Assembly: GCA_944474755.1 (NCBI GenBank)
Contig: OX104117.1
Span: forward strand, 40,813,222-40,877,221
Length of the DNA stretch: 64,000 bases
Direction of reading: 5' to 3'
Source of the DNA: Limnoperna fortunei
Taxonomy: Eukaryota; Mollusca; Bivalvia; Mytilida; Modiolidae
The translations under genes and the position numbers were made by a program. The notes beneath the pieces are model-generated. The model saw nothing but the letters and a program-made list of their open reading frames with translations, searched no databases and was not told the origin of the DNA. This document shows positions 38,401-50,165 of the stretch, one piece after another (position 1 is the first letter of the stretch; the number at the start of each line of letters is the position of its first letter).

Positions 38401-41365
38401 CATAAATAAAACATTTTTTAGCAATACAGCAAATGTCTTATTCGTGCAAAGGTGATATTTGAAAGAACAACTGCAGCATATTGAATTGATGTTTAAAACT
38501 CTCTTGATAAATGAATTTTTGAATGTCAATTACAGAGATAGAAACATCGCCTTTAAATTGATAATTTATTGTAGCAACTCCCCCCTTACATGGTGCATTT
38601 GAAATATGCAGCAATTTACCTTGCATATTTCAATAGCGCTATAAACCCAGTCATATACGGTGGTTTTAATGAGAATTTTAGAAAAGGATTCAAAGAGGCC
38701 CTTAAATGTCAACTATGGAAGAAGAGTAATCGAGTCTTTCCAAGTAAGTATTCGTGTACACGTATATACTAAACGTAACTGTGTCTGTGCGGCGCTTGTT
38801 TTTTTTGCCTGACAATATGAAAACTGCTAACCGCGTTTGGTCGAGTTTATGGTCCTATTGTAGATCCCAAATATCATTTTTTCAAATCAATCATAGTATT
38901 TTCCACAGTTGATCGTCATATTGTCAGACAAAAAAAAAGCGACACAGACACGGTAACGTTTAACGTTTAGTATAACTTTCAAATACAGTCAGCAGTAAAA
39001 AAAATAGCTTCGCAAATTTTCACCAGAGGTTTATTTATTACAAAACCAAAGACTTTACATAACAATAATGTAGCAAAGTTTGTATACGTTGGAGGAGAAT
39101 TTTTAATATACAAATAAAATGTATAGAGTGGCGGCTAGGGATGTTAAATATTATACGGACATTTTTTCATTATTGTAATTATCGTAAATAAAATATTATA
39201 GATAGCATAATAATTGTATGACCATTCTTATGAAGTAGACATTATTGCATTAAAGACTTTGCTATGTAGAAATAGACTATCTACAACAGCAAAACTGTTA
39301 TTTGTGTACTTAGTTATAACTTCCGGTCTGATTATAAATGTATACATTTATTTGACTGATTTGGATCACGGTATTGTATTGATTAAGTTAAGTATTAAGT
39401 TAACTGTCAAATATGACAATTACCTGCCAAAAAGGCAATGTCTTACAGGAATAATCAAAAGACATTAACTAGGTAATTTTATTTATAGTTTGTAGGAATG
39501 AAGACGAAAATTTCTCATTGATGTACATTATTCAAAGAGATTTACTTTTATAAATTGATTTTTTCGTGAAAGAACATATTAATAAGTGCAGTTTGATATT
39601 AGATAGTTGAATAAATTATCAGTAATCCTTAAAATGATCGTTTCCGTCAACTTTTTAAATCTGTATATTTTAAAAATGTTGTGGTTAGACTTAACCATTA
39701 TAAATCGGATTAATAGGTGGTAGAACGCACATCATTTACTTTGGCTTACTTTGTGCTGACATGCTATCTTCTCTATAATAAATGACTTCTGTATAATAAG
39801 TTCAATGTTATCAAAACAGCCATTGTTCTAAATCAGTGGAGTAAACACTTGTAAGCAACCAATTTTTAAGTTCTTAAACCTGATTTGGTTTTTATGTCTG
39901 TATGTCTTACAAACAATAAGTAAAGTCATAGCAGTATAACGAAGGAAGAACAATTAGATATTACCATTAACAAATTTGTTTTATTTAAAGGATACCATAT
40001 TGAAACCGATTATCACGTTTATGTGTGATTTTTTGTCTTACCAATAATTAATAAAGTCGTTGGTTTGTGGAGGAGGAAAAACAAACAGAAATAATCTTTC
40101 TAATTTTAAGGATTCTTTTATTTCCTTGCAAATTATGAAAAGATAACACATCAAAACTCGATCACCTGTTTATTCAACAATTCAGGGATTTAATTTTATG
40201 TATATTAAATATATATAACAAAAGTTTCTTAAGCAGTGTATGGTTTATTTAAATATGTTTTTTCATAATTGTAAGCAACGTTATTCTAAAATTTGTACAT
40301 TTTAAATTACAGTTGATATGAATACTTAGTATATTAAGATAGCATGACGCTTATGCAATAAACCTTGTTTTGAGCCTACTACAGCCACACTTTAGGTAGT
40401 TGATCGGTTAGATATAGCATTATGTGTTCTGTTTTAAAAGTTGTTTAGAGCATATCTCTATCTATTATAGCTGATTTTTTTATGGTTTTTGTAAGAATTC
40501 CAAACTGAAAATGATATTCGAAGAAAAGACGGATAAGAGATATGCAAGTTATTTCAATCTTAAATGGGCACTCCTTTAAAATTCGTGCATTAGACATAGT
40601 GTTTTTGCTTTTCGTGTAATAATATTTTAATGGTCAAGAACATGACTTATAGTAACGGCTAAATAACTGTCGATGACGGTTGCAAAGTGGAAGGACTTGA
40701 TTGTTTTATACAGTTTTCTGCTTTAAATTTAATCTGTTATCCAATTTCTAAATTGTTCTAAGCTAGATAAATCTTATACTTTGTATTTAAACAATTATCA
40801 ATAATACGCTTTACATTACAAGTCAAATTAAATATTTGTAAAATGTAAAAAAAGTGCAATACCAAAACTGTCCGCTGTGACACTAGAATCACTTAAGTTA
40901 CTGTTGTTGCATGTCAAACCTCCAAACCGTTGTCCTATTTTAAGGGTCTAGTTTTTCTACTTTCATAGTTTTTTTAATTTATTAATTAATAAATTTTTAA
41001 TGGGAAAACTGTGTCCAAAATCTGAAAAAAAACAGACTTACATTCATGTATCACTTTGACTGCCAATTCCATAGATTTTGCAAAAATTTTAATGCTAATA
41101 ATGTTTCATTGTTACAAGGTATTATCTCATAATTAGATGAAAATCATACGTTATTACAAAAAAAAAAATCACCTCGTCCGTACGGACAATTATTTTGTGA
41201 TTACAAGATATATTTATTATCGTTAGACTATTGGGCTTTTTAAAAGGATATCTCACAAATATTGTGTTACAATTTTTCTGTCATTCAGGTGCAAGCTCTG
41301 GACGCTCTGCCGCAACTGCCAACCAACTTATCATGAGCACAAGGTCTTCGGAGCAATCAACTTAA
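32430..41365 (+). CDS. Class A (rhodopsin-like) neuropeptide-type GPCR, five exons
   Basis: Exons are 32430-32781, 33407-33840, 38047-38145, 38575-38743 and 41289-41365. All introns have GT..AG ends, phases agree, and the total is 376 residues plus stop. Exon 1 gives the N-terminus (sequon N15-D-S), TM1 (GN at 55-56) and TM2 (LALSD, 80-84), with the conserved TM3 Cys at 110. Exon 2 gives TM3 ending FERF (133-136, the DRY-box position) through TM5, with Cys189 in loop 2 able to pair with Cys110. Exon 3 is TM6 with CWTP (277-280), and exon 4 is TM7 with NPVIY (319-323) and helix 8 (NENFRKGF). Loop 3 is short. The pattern (MRTTTN before TM2, ERF, NENFRK) fits the QRFP/NPFF/orexin-like group of peptide receptors, but the ligand cannot be named. 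The gene looks intact: no stop, frameshift or lost key residue. Confidence 0.88.
32782..33406 (+). other. GPCR intron 1
   Basis: 625 bp, GTAAGA...TTGTAG. AT-rich, nothing nested. Confidence 0.8.
34480..35090 (+). repeat. Interspersed repeat, two related copies plus hairpins
   Basis: AATGGCACTATGTG(A/G)(C/T)AAA ... GTGTAG(G/A)..AGTTGC(G/C)GAT occurs at 34492-34566 and again at 34930-35002. The second copy continues into GAGTGTAACGACGGACGGGC and CTCGCTTGTCAAGCG. Between them are an inverted repeat (GTTCGCTTAATGGAATT at about 34636 against AATTCCATTAAGTGAAC at about 34713) and a short hairpin CCCGCATTAAC/GTTAATGTGGG at about 34889-34914. This looks like two fragments of one mobile element family. 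Confidence 0.6.
36687..36786 (+). repeat. 50-bp tandem duplication
   Basis: Two adjacent copies beginning TGGACCAAAGGAAACA and ending AAAAATATGGAGTAT, differing at one base. Confidence 0.95.
38146..38574 (+). other. GPCR intron 3
   Basis: 429 bp, GTAAGC...TTGTAG, phase 0, AT-rich. Confidence 0.8.
38744..41288 (+). other. GPCR intron 4
   Basis: 2545 bp, GTAAGT...TTCAG, phase 1. It contains a MITE right after the donor site (38771-38970); the rest is AT-rich with no gene. Confidence 0.75.
38771..38970 (-). mobile_element. MITE with about 50-bp inverted ends, family of the 1074/24817 blocks
   Basis: The left end ACTAAACGTAACTGTGTCTG and the right end (reverse complement ACTAAACGTTAAACGTTACC then GTGTCTGTG) pair through CTGACAATATGA on both sides. 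The central part in reverse reads TTTGGGATCTACAATAGGAC then CTCGACCAAACGCGG, matching 24920-24975 and 1213-1252. It lies 28 bp after a GPCR splice donor. Confidence 0.8.
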
Positions 41366-41670
41366 TAATACGTGTATATTATTTTAGAACCATTTTGTTT
41401 GCTGTTACCTACATGTACAGTAAAATGTAGCATTAGTTAATCGCTTTAAAGTGAGAAAAAAGGTTGTAGTGCACATGACTTTTACCGCATTATGGTCAAT
41501 TAGTATATTTTTCTCTTGTGTATTTTTTACTTATGCAGCTAGTTATGTAAAAGAATAAACCAATGTTGACATTTTCAATAAACAATGACCAACAAATATC
41601 TCAAATATCATGCATCAAAAAGTACACAATCATAATATTCTATTATACAAACAATTTTTCTGTCATTCAG

Positions 41671-41699
41671 GTGCAAGCTCTGGCAGACCAGACACATAA
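41671..41699 (+). CDS. Candidate alternative last exon of the GPCR
   Basis: A 33-bp block (41269-41301) covering the polypyrimidine tract, the AG and the first 13 bases of GPCR exon 5 is repeated exactly at 41651-41683. Splicing exon 4 to the second AG (41669-41670) would give the same SASSG start and then RPDT and a TAA stop at 41697-41699. The receptor would then be 360 residues instead of 376. Usage is inferred and not shown. AATAAA at about 41554 lies between the two candidate exons, so polyadenylation there would favour the first. Confidence 0.4.
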
Positions 41700-41828
41700 G
41701 CAAACTTTGTCATTAGCAAATTACATATATCTTGTACAATAATATCATGTCATAACATACAACGTCTCCTCTATACCAATAAAGAGACTCCATGTTATAG
41801 AAAAGCAACTATTGTTGCCAAACATGGG
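41700..41828. other. Spacer downstream of the GPCR
   Basis: AT-rich, nothing recognised. Confidence 0.4.
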
Positions 41829-42805
41829 CATGGTTTATTTTATGGAGTGGAGTCATGGAATGGATTATGGAGTTTTTAGTTTTTTATTTTGAATTTTAAT
41901 TTTTATCGATGGCCTAATCTAATGGAGATATATGATGTTTTGTAACATACACAACTTGAGTTTTTTTAATAACGTAACTGTTCATTTACAAATTCAATTT
42001 ATTTGGGAATTTATTAATCACTATACCTATAAATAAGATGAACTGTTGATATTTTGACCAGCACTATAAGTTGTGTATAAAAAGTCTAATCTTCTTTTAA
42101 TTCTGCTATAAAATATTTCAAATAACTGACATTTATTCCATACAACTTTTGAAAAGTCATGAAAGATCAAGAAAGCCAGAAATTCGACAGTTCCAATATT
42201 TTACATCACTAAACAGTCCAATTACTAATGTTTATTTTCATTTCAACGAACATTGCATTAGATGAAAAGAAAAGCAATCTTTTTCATTGCAAGTATAATA
42301 CACTTCCCAAGAGACCAGAGTCACCTGACACCTTTCTTAAATTATGTTCATTTGAAGCGATTTGAGTCTGCTCAAATTCATATCTAACAATTTAAAGTTT
42401 GTTTGACAAGTATCTTTATAGTATACAAACTGATTGCACATATACCTTCTATTGCCTAAACACAAATAAATATATACAACATGCTTTGGTAGTATTTTAC
42501 ATTTGAGTTGTTTATTGTTCCAAGTATACTTTTAAATATTTTTCATAACCTGAGCTTATGGTGATAATAAATATGGGTACAACTACTACAAGTTGTAAAA
42601 ACATCGATTAAAACAGGATAGCTATATACATTTTGTGGTTGTCTGTGTCACTCTGTATGTATGTAATGAAAATTCATTTATCTCCACTGCATTGCACAAC
42701 CGATAAAATTTTAAAAACTACATTGCTTTACTCCAAAATTCCATTGACTCCCCTCAAACACTCCATGACTCTACTCCATCGCTCCACTCCATAAAATAAG
42801 CCTTT
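41829..42805. mobile_element. Candidate element with TTATTTTATGGAGTGGAG inverted ends
   Basis: The sequence TTTATTTTATGGAGTGGAGTCATGGA (about 41840-41866) faces its inverted counterpart at 42755-42800. There the reverse strand reads CTTATTTTATGGAGTGGAGC and repeats the GGAGT motif further in. The roughly 980-bp span encodes nothing. Target duplications are unclear, with at best AACA on both sides. Confidence 0.5.
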
Positions 42806-43829
42806 CCCCCAAACAAGTAATGCGAAGTCACTGTATTTCATGAGAAACAATGCAGTATAAACAATATAAGTCACACACAAACATAATATAGCAAAACCTC
42901 AAATCAGCTTTTTGCCAAAATAACAAACATTTCAGAGGTCACATCTATAAGGAAAGTTCACATTTTGCTTGCTAACACTTGCTTGCTGCTTTATTTTATT
43001 AATTTAAACCAAAGAGGATCGTATGTATATGTTTATAAAATAGGAGTAAAGTATAAATGTATTCATAATTTTGTCTGCTAAATATACACTTCTTAATTGT
43101 GATTAATAAAATTGGCTATCATTGCATCAATTGTAGTCAAGTAATATTTGTGAGATTGAAGTATACATTTATATTTTCTGATGTCTGCATATTATAAAAT
43201 ATTTTAATCAGCAATTTATATAATATAATTTTTATTTGTAAAAATTGGCTGTAACTGCATCAGTTGTAGTCATTAAAGTTGTTTAATTGGAGTAAGCAAT
43301 GCTGTTCTTGCTGTTAAATTTTATTGGCAAATAAACAGTGTGATATGCGTTTTATTTATAATTGTAAAATTGACAAGAAAAATGTTCGATTTACAAATAT
43401 GTGTTAAATTTTACAAGACATGTTTTAATGATGATACAGTTGAATATATTGCATATATAAAGCTGGAATTAATAAATAATTCATTGGAGCACGAATATAT
43501 ACTGATTGTGTCACTGGTAGACCCTGTATGTCCAATATTTTAACGCAAGCGTTAGCCAGGGGTAAAACGTCTGCATAAAGGGCAAACCCTTGGTAAAATA
43601 AATATATATTCTTGCCCTCAATGAATTATTTCGGTTCTTGTAAGACATATATATTAACTTTTTTAAGAAAGTAACCTTTGAGTTGCAGGATTGTATAGTC
43701 ATGGTCACACCTTTTTGGAGTTCAGAAAATCGCGATTTTTAAATAAATATGAATAAATTTGCTTACATTTTGATGTGAAGATGTTTTATTCCAATTTACA
43801 AGATGATTCACGCAATCGGTTTGGTATAA
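42806..43829. other. Intergenic with a local duplication
   Basis: ATTGGCT(A/G)T..(C/T)TGCATCA(A/G)TTGTAGTCA occurs at 43111-43138 and 43246-43273. No gene is supported. Confidence 0.5.
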
Positions 43830-44042
43830 TTGTCTTCCTATGTACGCCATTTGACGGTTTTTTTACGTGTCTACGGAGAATTAACATTGAGCGGTCAGCC
43901 ATTGTTTACAGCGGAAACTAATCAAGGAGCCGCTGTTTACGTCACCAAAGTTCACGCGGTCAATGACGTTGCAATAACGGGAAGTAACTCGCTAGAGACG
44001 CTAGAAACAGCTGATTTCAAGAAGTGATAAGAAGTTGAAGAA
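43830..44042 (+). promoter_or_regulatory. CpG-richer candidate promoter/5' UTR of the transposase gene
   Basis: This segment has many more CG dinucleotides than the surrounding DNA and contains several TGACG/ACGTCA half-sites (43854, 43939, 43963). It ends at ATGGAG|GTATTG, a possible tiny first coding exon with a splice donor. The role is inferred from composition and position. Confidence 0.35.
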
Positions 44043-47000
44043 ATGGAGGTATTGAAGTGGTGGTATATTCTTAAAAAAATAAAAATGATTACTTCTGGTA
44101 TAAAATTGATTACGATTTCAATTGGTTTTGCGACAAATTCACGTAAACATGATAAATTTTCGGAAAAATGAGAATGACAGTTTCTTATTATTTACAGTAG
44201 ACAATAAAAAAAATTACCAGACGTAATTATTTAAAGCTTTACCCTTTTTTCTTCGTCGAAACAAAACAACCTCGTTACATCACACCTTCCGTTAAATTCA
44301 TTTTTTGTCAAAAAGTAACGTAAACATAATGTGTGTATCTACTATTATATAGACACTATTTCATAGTATGGTCACACACTCGAATTTCGTCCTGATTCGA
44401 ATTTCGGCTATTTTTTTCATTCAGCAATGTAAACAGTGAACTTAAGGCTAAATTACTTTCAAACTATCCTGCATTTATTGCTCTAACCAATTGACTCCTA
44501 AATAATAAAATATATTACTTTTCAACGAATTTAACGTCCGTTAAACCGACACACTTACATCGCCGAAATTCGAGTGTACTAGTATACTCCATACCGAATT
44601 TCGCCGATGAACATGTCTTTAACTGCTTCTATAATTTATTTGAAACACCTGTTTATGATTTTGATGCACGCCTATATCAATTAACTTCATAAACAGAACA
44701 AATATAGCAACCCTCTTAATTCGAATTTTTATTCAGTTGAGTTAATAATTGCATGAAGGATTTTTTTTTTTATTATTCTGCTCAAATCTCGGAGAATGTT
44801 CTGTTCGTCACAAAAAGAAAACACTTTAAATTTTAGAATTTTGATTAAATTAATGTGGTTTAATTCCACTTCCACATTTTCGACATCATCATGGCGGAGT
44901 TCCCTAAATCTAAACTGCGGTGTTAAACTGTTTTAAGCATTTTAATAAAGGACACGGGTTTACAAAGAAAAAACCCGATACATTTTACCCCATAAGTGAT
45001 TTATAAAAAAAAATTGCATCTCTGTGTATGCACGCGTTTATAAATTCAGACCCATGCAGGAATACTATTCTCGGGTAAAAACCTTTTGACAGTCCATCCG
45101 AAAAAATGTGTAGAAAAAAGCCATGGGATGAGAACCTCACTAAATTGGAAATGTACACGCTTTTCCGATCATTTATAAGATTGCTCAAGTATCCAACACT
45201 CCCGAGATTGTCCCCTCCTTTACCCCACGTTTTTTTATCCTTTTTGTCGTGTACATTTTGTTCAGTATACACATCTCTTTTAATATACCATATTTCCCTG
45301 TCCTGAATATAGCTGAACGTTTCGATGTTTTGCCCAATATCAATCCTCCCAAGTCAGGGTTTCTATGTCCAAAATCCTGACCTGGAATGTCTGATTAAAA
45401 TACTATAAACCCCACAACATACCGACAAATTCCGAGTCTTCCCTTCTTCATAAAAGTCATTGGAACCGAGGATGGGTGTTATTTTGTAGATTATTTTTTT
45501 TGTATTAATATTGGTTTGACGTCACAAGTCATTTAAATGTCGATTTTTAAGAACGACCATAACGTTTACTAGGCCGAATTTTACTGCCGTTATAATCCGA
45601 AGTTAATTTTGTGATTTGTCGGATTAACGAGAAAAAAAGCCAGGGTACGATTATTCGTTCTAAAGGTTTACTCATTTAACCATTACGTAATCATTAATAT
45701 ATCACATCTCTTGTTGCCTTAATCAAAACGGAAAACCCTAGGCTTTGGTAAATAACATACCAAAAAGATCTTCCAAAACGGGGGGTTCCACATTAGCTCT
45801 ATGTTGATGTGGAAGGGGACTATTCCTTCGATAATCATGTCAGTTTCTTCTAACCATTGTGTAATTTTTGATGATGCCTGCATTGTAACTATAATTTATT
45901 TCCACAAATAGACTGACAAAAACACGATAGGGTTACAAGAACTGTTATGTAAAAATCCTGTTATTACAGCAGTTGGTCATCAATATACATTGAATTTCGT
46001 AGCAATTATCACAGCCACATTGATTATGATTTCTGCTTAACGTTTCAGGTTAATGAAGTTCTACAGAAAATTTACCAATATTTTGAGAAAGAAAAGCAAT
46101 ATAAAAGAACTTGGTTCCAGTCAAATCCAATCAAGCGTTTATCATTTGCAATGGGTACATATATATTCATCTTATTTTAAGTACAGTTATCAATTTTATA
46201 ATGTTGAGTCTATGCCTTGGTTTCCAATGGTTAATGTAGTTTGTCATTTCCTATTGATCATGTGTCTGCCAACAATCGGTTGCAGGTTTGTGTGTGCTAG
46301 ACTTTAATCTTCAACTAAAACAACTGTGAGAAATCATTGTGTTGATGTTGGAGTTGTGAATATGAGATGGGTATTCTCCAATGTAAATGACTGACACCCA
46401 CATATAAATAATGGCATGTATTGCCAGTTTTCTTGCAGAAGGTGTTGTGGTTTTCACCAGCTGCGTTCCCTAATAAAAAATGCCACAGTACCTGTATACC
46501 TGAAAAATTGATAAAAGGTATTAAGCAATAAAGTCTCTGACGTAATTGTTCAATGGAATGTGTGCATAGCCACAGAAAAGGGCCATAATTTTGTCAAAAT
46601 CCATTAGAACGGAACGATATTTGAACTTGGTCAGAACCTCGTCATTGTTGACTCGCATATCAAATATAAGTGACCGATAATGCCATGAAATAGACAAAGG
46701 CCACAAAAAATAGTTTTCCGAGTCATATAGTATTTCACACTTTACATAAAATAAATTTCAGAGTCATATAGTATTTCACACTTTATTTTCTCTTAGGAAT
46801 TCCAGAGTCATCACTGAGGAGAAGGATAACGTGTTCTCCAGTTGAAGAAGTAGTAGATTCACTCCATGATGATGCCACCAAGAACTCTGTATTTGTTGCA
46901 CCCAAGAAGCTGGATGATTTCGATGAGGGTGTAGTGAGAAGAACCATCCATGATATGTACCGGAATTCCAAGATGGTAACCATGCCAATTCTGCAGTCTG

Positions 47001-48901
47001 CCTTAAAAGAGAAGGATATTTATGTATCTTTATCCACAGTTCAGAGAACAGTTAAACGACTGGGATTTCGGTAAATAAAAAAATTTGTCATCCTGCTACA
47101 AATTGAGAGGATTTATAACCAACAATTGCATGCAATTTACTATTTTATGATTAATACACTTATTCTATGTGTTATGCAATGTCATTCTTTAACATAGACG
47201 TTTCTGCTAAACTACTTTCACATCACTTGAAGAAAATACCCATTCCAATACATTGAAGTAGGTTTGGCTAGGATTATTCCATTTGTAAGCCTGAAACTGC
47301 ATAGATCCTAAAGCACGTGATAGTATGACAACATTATTATTATATTCATTAAACTTTTACTAAACATTTATAAATCACCTTCATCTGTACTTGTAACTGT
47401 GGACAATACTGAAAATGAATGGTATCAACTTACTTTATCAATTAACCAAACCACACACAAAGCCACCAGAATGTTGGAAAACAGATTCTATTAAACTGAA
47501 ATAGAAAGAAAATAATTGACTGATTGTTGTCCAGCAAGAAATATTTCAGCTATATTCAGGATGTAAATAGACAGAAATAAAATTTTACACATAATTATAA
47601 GGAATAAAATATATAATTTTTGACAATGTAACAATTTTGTATACATTTCTTGTTCCAGATTTTCAAGGAAGGGATCAGGCCAAAGATTTGTCAAAGAGAG
47701 ACAAGACATTGTTTCTTGGCGACTTTCATATTTCCGGAAGGTACGAAAGTTTAGGCAGGAAGGTCGTAATATTGTATACCTTGACGAGACTTGGCTGAAC
47801 ACCAATCACGTGGTGAAGGGAGACTGGATTGACCATCCCAGTACGTCAATATCAGTCTTTGAACCACCCTGTAAAGGTTGTGGTCGTGTGATTCCATCTG
47901 GAAAAGGTACACGGTTGATAATCCTAGATGCTGGTTCTTCCCAACAAGGTCTCATCCCTGGATGTGGCCTTATTTTTGAATCCAGAACCAACAGCTCGGA
48001 TTATCATGACGAAATGAATAAAGAACATTTTACAGAGTGGTTCAAAGAAACTTTAATCCCAAAGCTACTCCCTCGGTCTGTGGTTGTAATGGACAATGCT
48101 CCGTATCATAGCCACTTAGTGCCCGATTCAAGAGTTCCAAACACAGCTAGCAACAAATCGGCCATCTCGGCATGGCTAGATCGGAACAATGTCCATTATG
48201 ACAAAAAAAATTTGAAGGCCGAGTTGCTTGATTTGGTGAAGCAGAACAAGCCACGTCCAAGGTATGTGATAGACGAACTTGCATCAGAGTATGGCCATGA
48301 GGTTTTAAGACTACCTCCTCGGCATTGTGAGCTCAATCCCATTGAAATGGTTTGGTCTGATTTGAAAGGCTTTGTAGGTAGAAGAAATTCTACCTACAAA
48401 AAAAAAGATGTCATAGAGCTTTTCAAAGAGGCCAAGTGCCATTTCAATGCGGAGCGCTGGGCTAGATTTGAGACTCACGTGATTGAGGAGGTTGAAGAAA
48501 AGCTCTGGCAAGTTGATGGACTCAGGGAAGAGGAGGTTTCTCCTTTGGTGATAGACATGACGGAAGAGGACAGTGACAGTGAAACTGATGACTGTTTAGA
48601 TAATGGGGTGGGTGACGATTTTAAAAACGACGACATGGACTATGACTTTCCTGAGGCCAACAACAACTCTGATGTCTCCAAACCGTGCAAGGTTTGTCAT
48701 GCAGCCGAACCTCCCAATATGAAAAAGAGTGAGACAGACATACAGTGGTACCAGTGTGAATATTGCGAGGATTGGCTGCACGAGAAATGTTGTACGGGTG
48801 CTGCACGGAAGGAGAATATGTGTCTGCGGTGCTATTCCATTCTTCATCATCGAAACCTCAGTCAACCGCTGTTGTTTGAACCGATGGATACAGAAGCATG
48901 A
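44043..48901 (+). CDS. IS630/Tc1/mariner-type transposase with C-terminal PHD finger, spliced
   Basis: Supported exons are 46049-46154, 46797-47070 and 47659-48901 (stop TGA). The introns of 642 and 588 bp have GT..AG ends, and each junction restores a codon within a conserved stretch (FAM|G|IPES; LGF|R|FSRK). A two-codon first exon ATGGAG (44043-44048) is proposed, giving 542 residues. An N-terminal helix-turn-helix region (about 25-130) precedes the DDE core: D171 in YLDETW, D274 in MDNAPYH and E358 in ELNPIE. The D-to-E spacing is 83 residues, against 34-39 in classical Tc1/mariner, and fits the wide-spaced DD82E (Sailor-like) group. An acidic linker (about 420-465) leads to a C4HC3 zinc finger at 472-520 (C472, C475, C495, C498, H503, C506, C517, C520), i.e. 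a PHD finger. The frame is open and all catalytic residues are present. AATAAA lies at about 49063. I see no TIR pair around it, so it could be domesticated. Confidence 0.8.
44049..46048 (+). other. Proposed first intron of the transposase gene
   Basis: About 2 kb if the ATGGAG exon is real. It holds the CGAATTTCG-rich element at 44371-44600 and otherwise AT-rich DNA with no gene. Confidence 0.35.
44371..44600. mobile_element. Small inverted-repeat element with CGAATTTCG motifs
   Basis: ACACTCGAATTTCG at about 44379 is inverted as CGAAATTCGAGTGT at about 44565. Further CGAATTTCG copies lie at about 44397 and 44595. A MITE-like structure of about 200 bp; target duplication is not clear. Confidence 0.55.
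46340..46525 (+). mobile_element. Diverged SINE in transposase intron
   Basis: TTGCCAGTTTTCTTGCAGAAGG, CCCTAATAAAAAATGCCACAG and CCTGAAAAATTGATAAAAGG match the SINE body with many changes. Confidence 0.55.
46720..46785 (+). repeat. 25-bp direct repeat before a splice acceptor
   Basis: A 25-base segment starting GAGTCATATAGTATTTCACA occurs at 46720-46744 and 46761-46785, ending 11 bases before the exon at 46797. Confidence 0.95.
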
Positions 48902-50058
48902 ATGTGTTTCTAAATGTTGTCTAAAGTATGCACATCTCCAAAACTATTTTTTATGAAACAATTTTTCTAATTACTAGCACATGTACAAATGAAAGGTTTT
49001 TTTTCATTACAAAATTTTAAAAATTTACATTGTCAGTCTGAAATTTATTTCTGATGTATCAAATAAATACCTTACTTCAGTTACACATTTCAGTCATGTC
49101 AAAACACTAAGAATATAGGAATATTAGGTATAATAAATTCCAAGACCAAATTACTATGGAACAGTTTACGGAGTAAAAATTAACCTCAGGCTTTGAATAA
49201 AAAATTTTTTCAGATGAATGTCCAATTTTATTGTCTAGGAAAGTCTGACTTGTGACTAAATTCGAAGACTGCAGTGTATTTATAACTTCTTATTTAACTG
49301 AAAAACCACAAAATATGTGGAAACATCAATGACCAGAACATTTATACCCACTCCCCCTTTTCCATTTATAAATTTCCTATTCAATATTTATTTTTGGATT
49401 TGTGCATACTTTGATGACAGATTTTAAGACAGACTGCAGTGTGCTTCTTACCAGATTGACTTCGGGATATCAGTGGATAGCACTTGTCAATACTGCTTCA
49501 TCTAATCTTCAGTTGCTTGGGTCTCGTACTGTGTTCTTGTGGTAACAGCATGGAGTGGAATGCAACAGTAACCAGCAGAAATAGAAAAATCATCAGTCAT
49601 CATCATCATCCATCCAGAAATTCCAATATGTGTATCTACAATCATGTTAAAAACCATTCAGTTAATCATAATTATACTACAATCATGATCTTCTTCTGAT
49701 AGAACTTTTAATTAAACATCGACTGTGATATAAACTTTTTATTTTACAATTATGTTTACATATTTATATAGTATTACTAGTGTATGTATTACTGATTTAA
49801 ATGCATCATGCCATATTTTAATTATGCAAATTTACATGGTTATTCGTTGTTTTATTACTTAAAATTTATAAACACTTTTTCACTGTATAAGCCCAAAATT
49901 CCAAGTTTACAAATGAAACAATTGAATTAATCACACTACACTTTCTCAGCTATGATTAAAGCAGTATTCTGAATTACATAACATCTGCTTTACTGCTAAA
50001 TACAATGAATAACATTTATAGTTATGATTAACATATCTGGTAATAAGAGTGGTATGAT
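48902..50058. other. 3' flank of transposase gene and intergenic DNA
   Basis: AATAAA at about 49063. The rest is AT-rich with no recognised gene. Confidence 0.4.
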
Positions 50059-50165
50059 AGTTGGTTTGGTTGTTTGGGGTTTTCTACCACTTTCAGCTTT
50101 TTTTCAGCTATATCAGTTTTTATTGTGGGAGGAAGTCGGAGTACCCGGAGAAAACCCCAGACATA
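50059..50165 (-). mobile_element. SINE body fragment, minus orientation
   Basis: TACCACTTTCAGCTTTTTTT, CAGCTATATCAGTTTTTATT and GGAGTACCCGGAGAAAACCC are the reverse of the SINE core. The tRNA-like head is missing. Confidence 0.8.
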
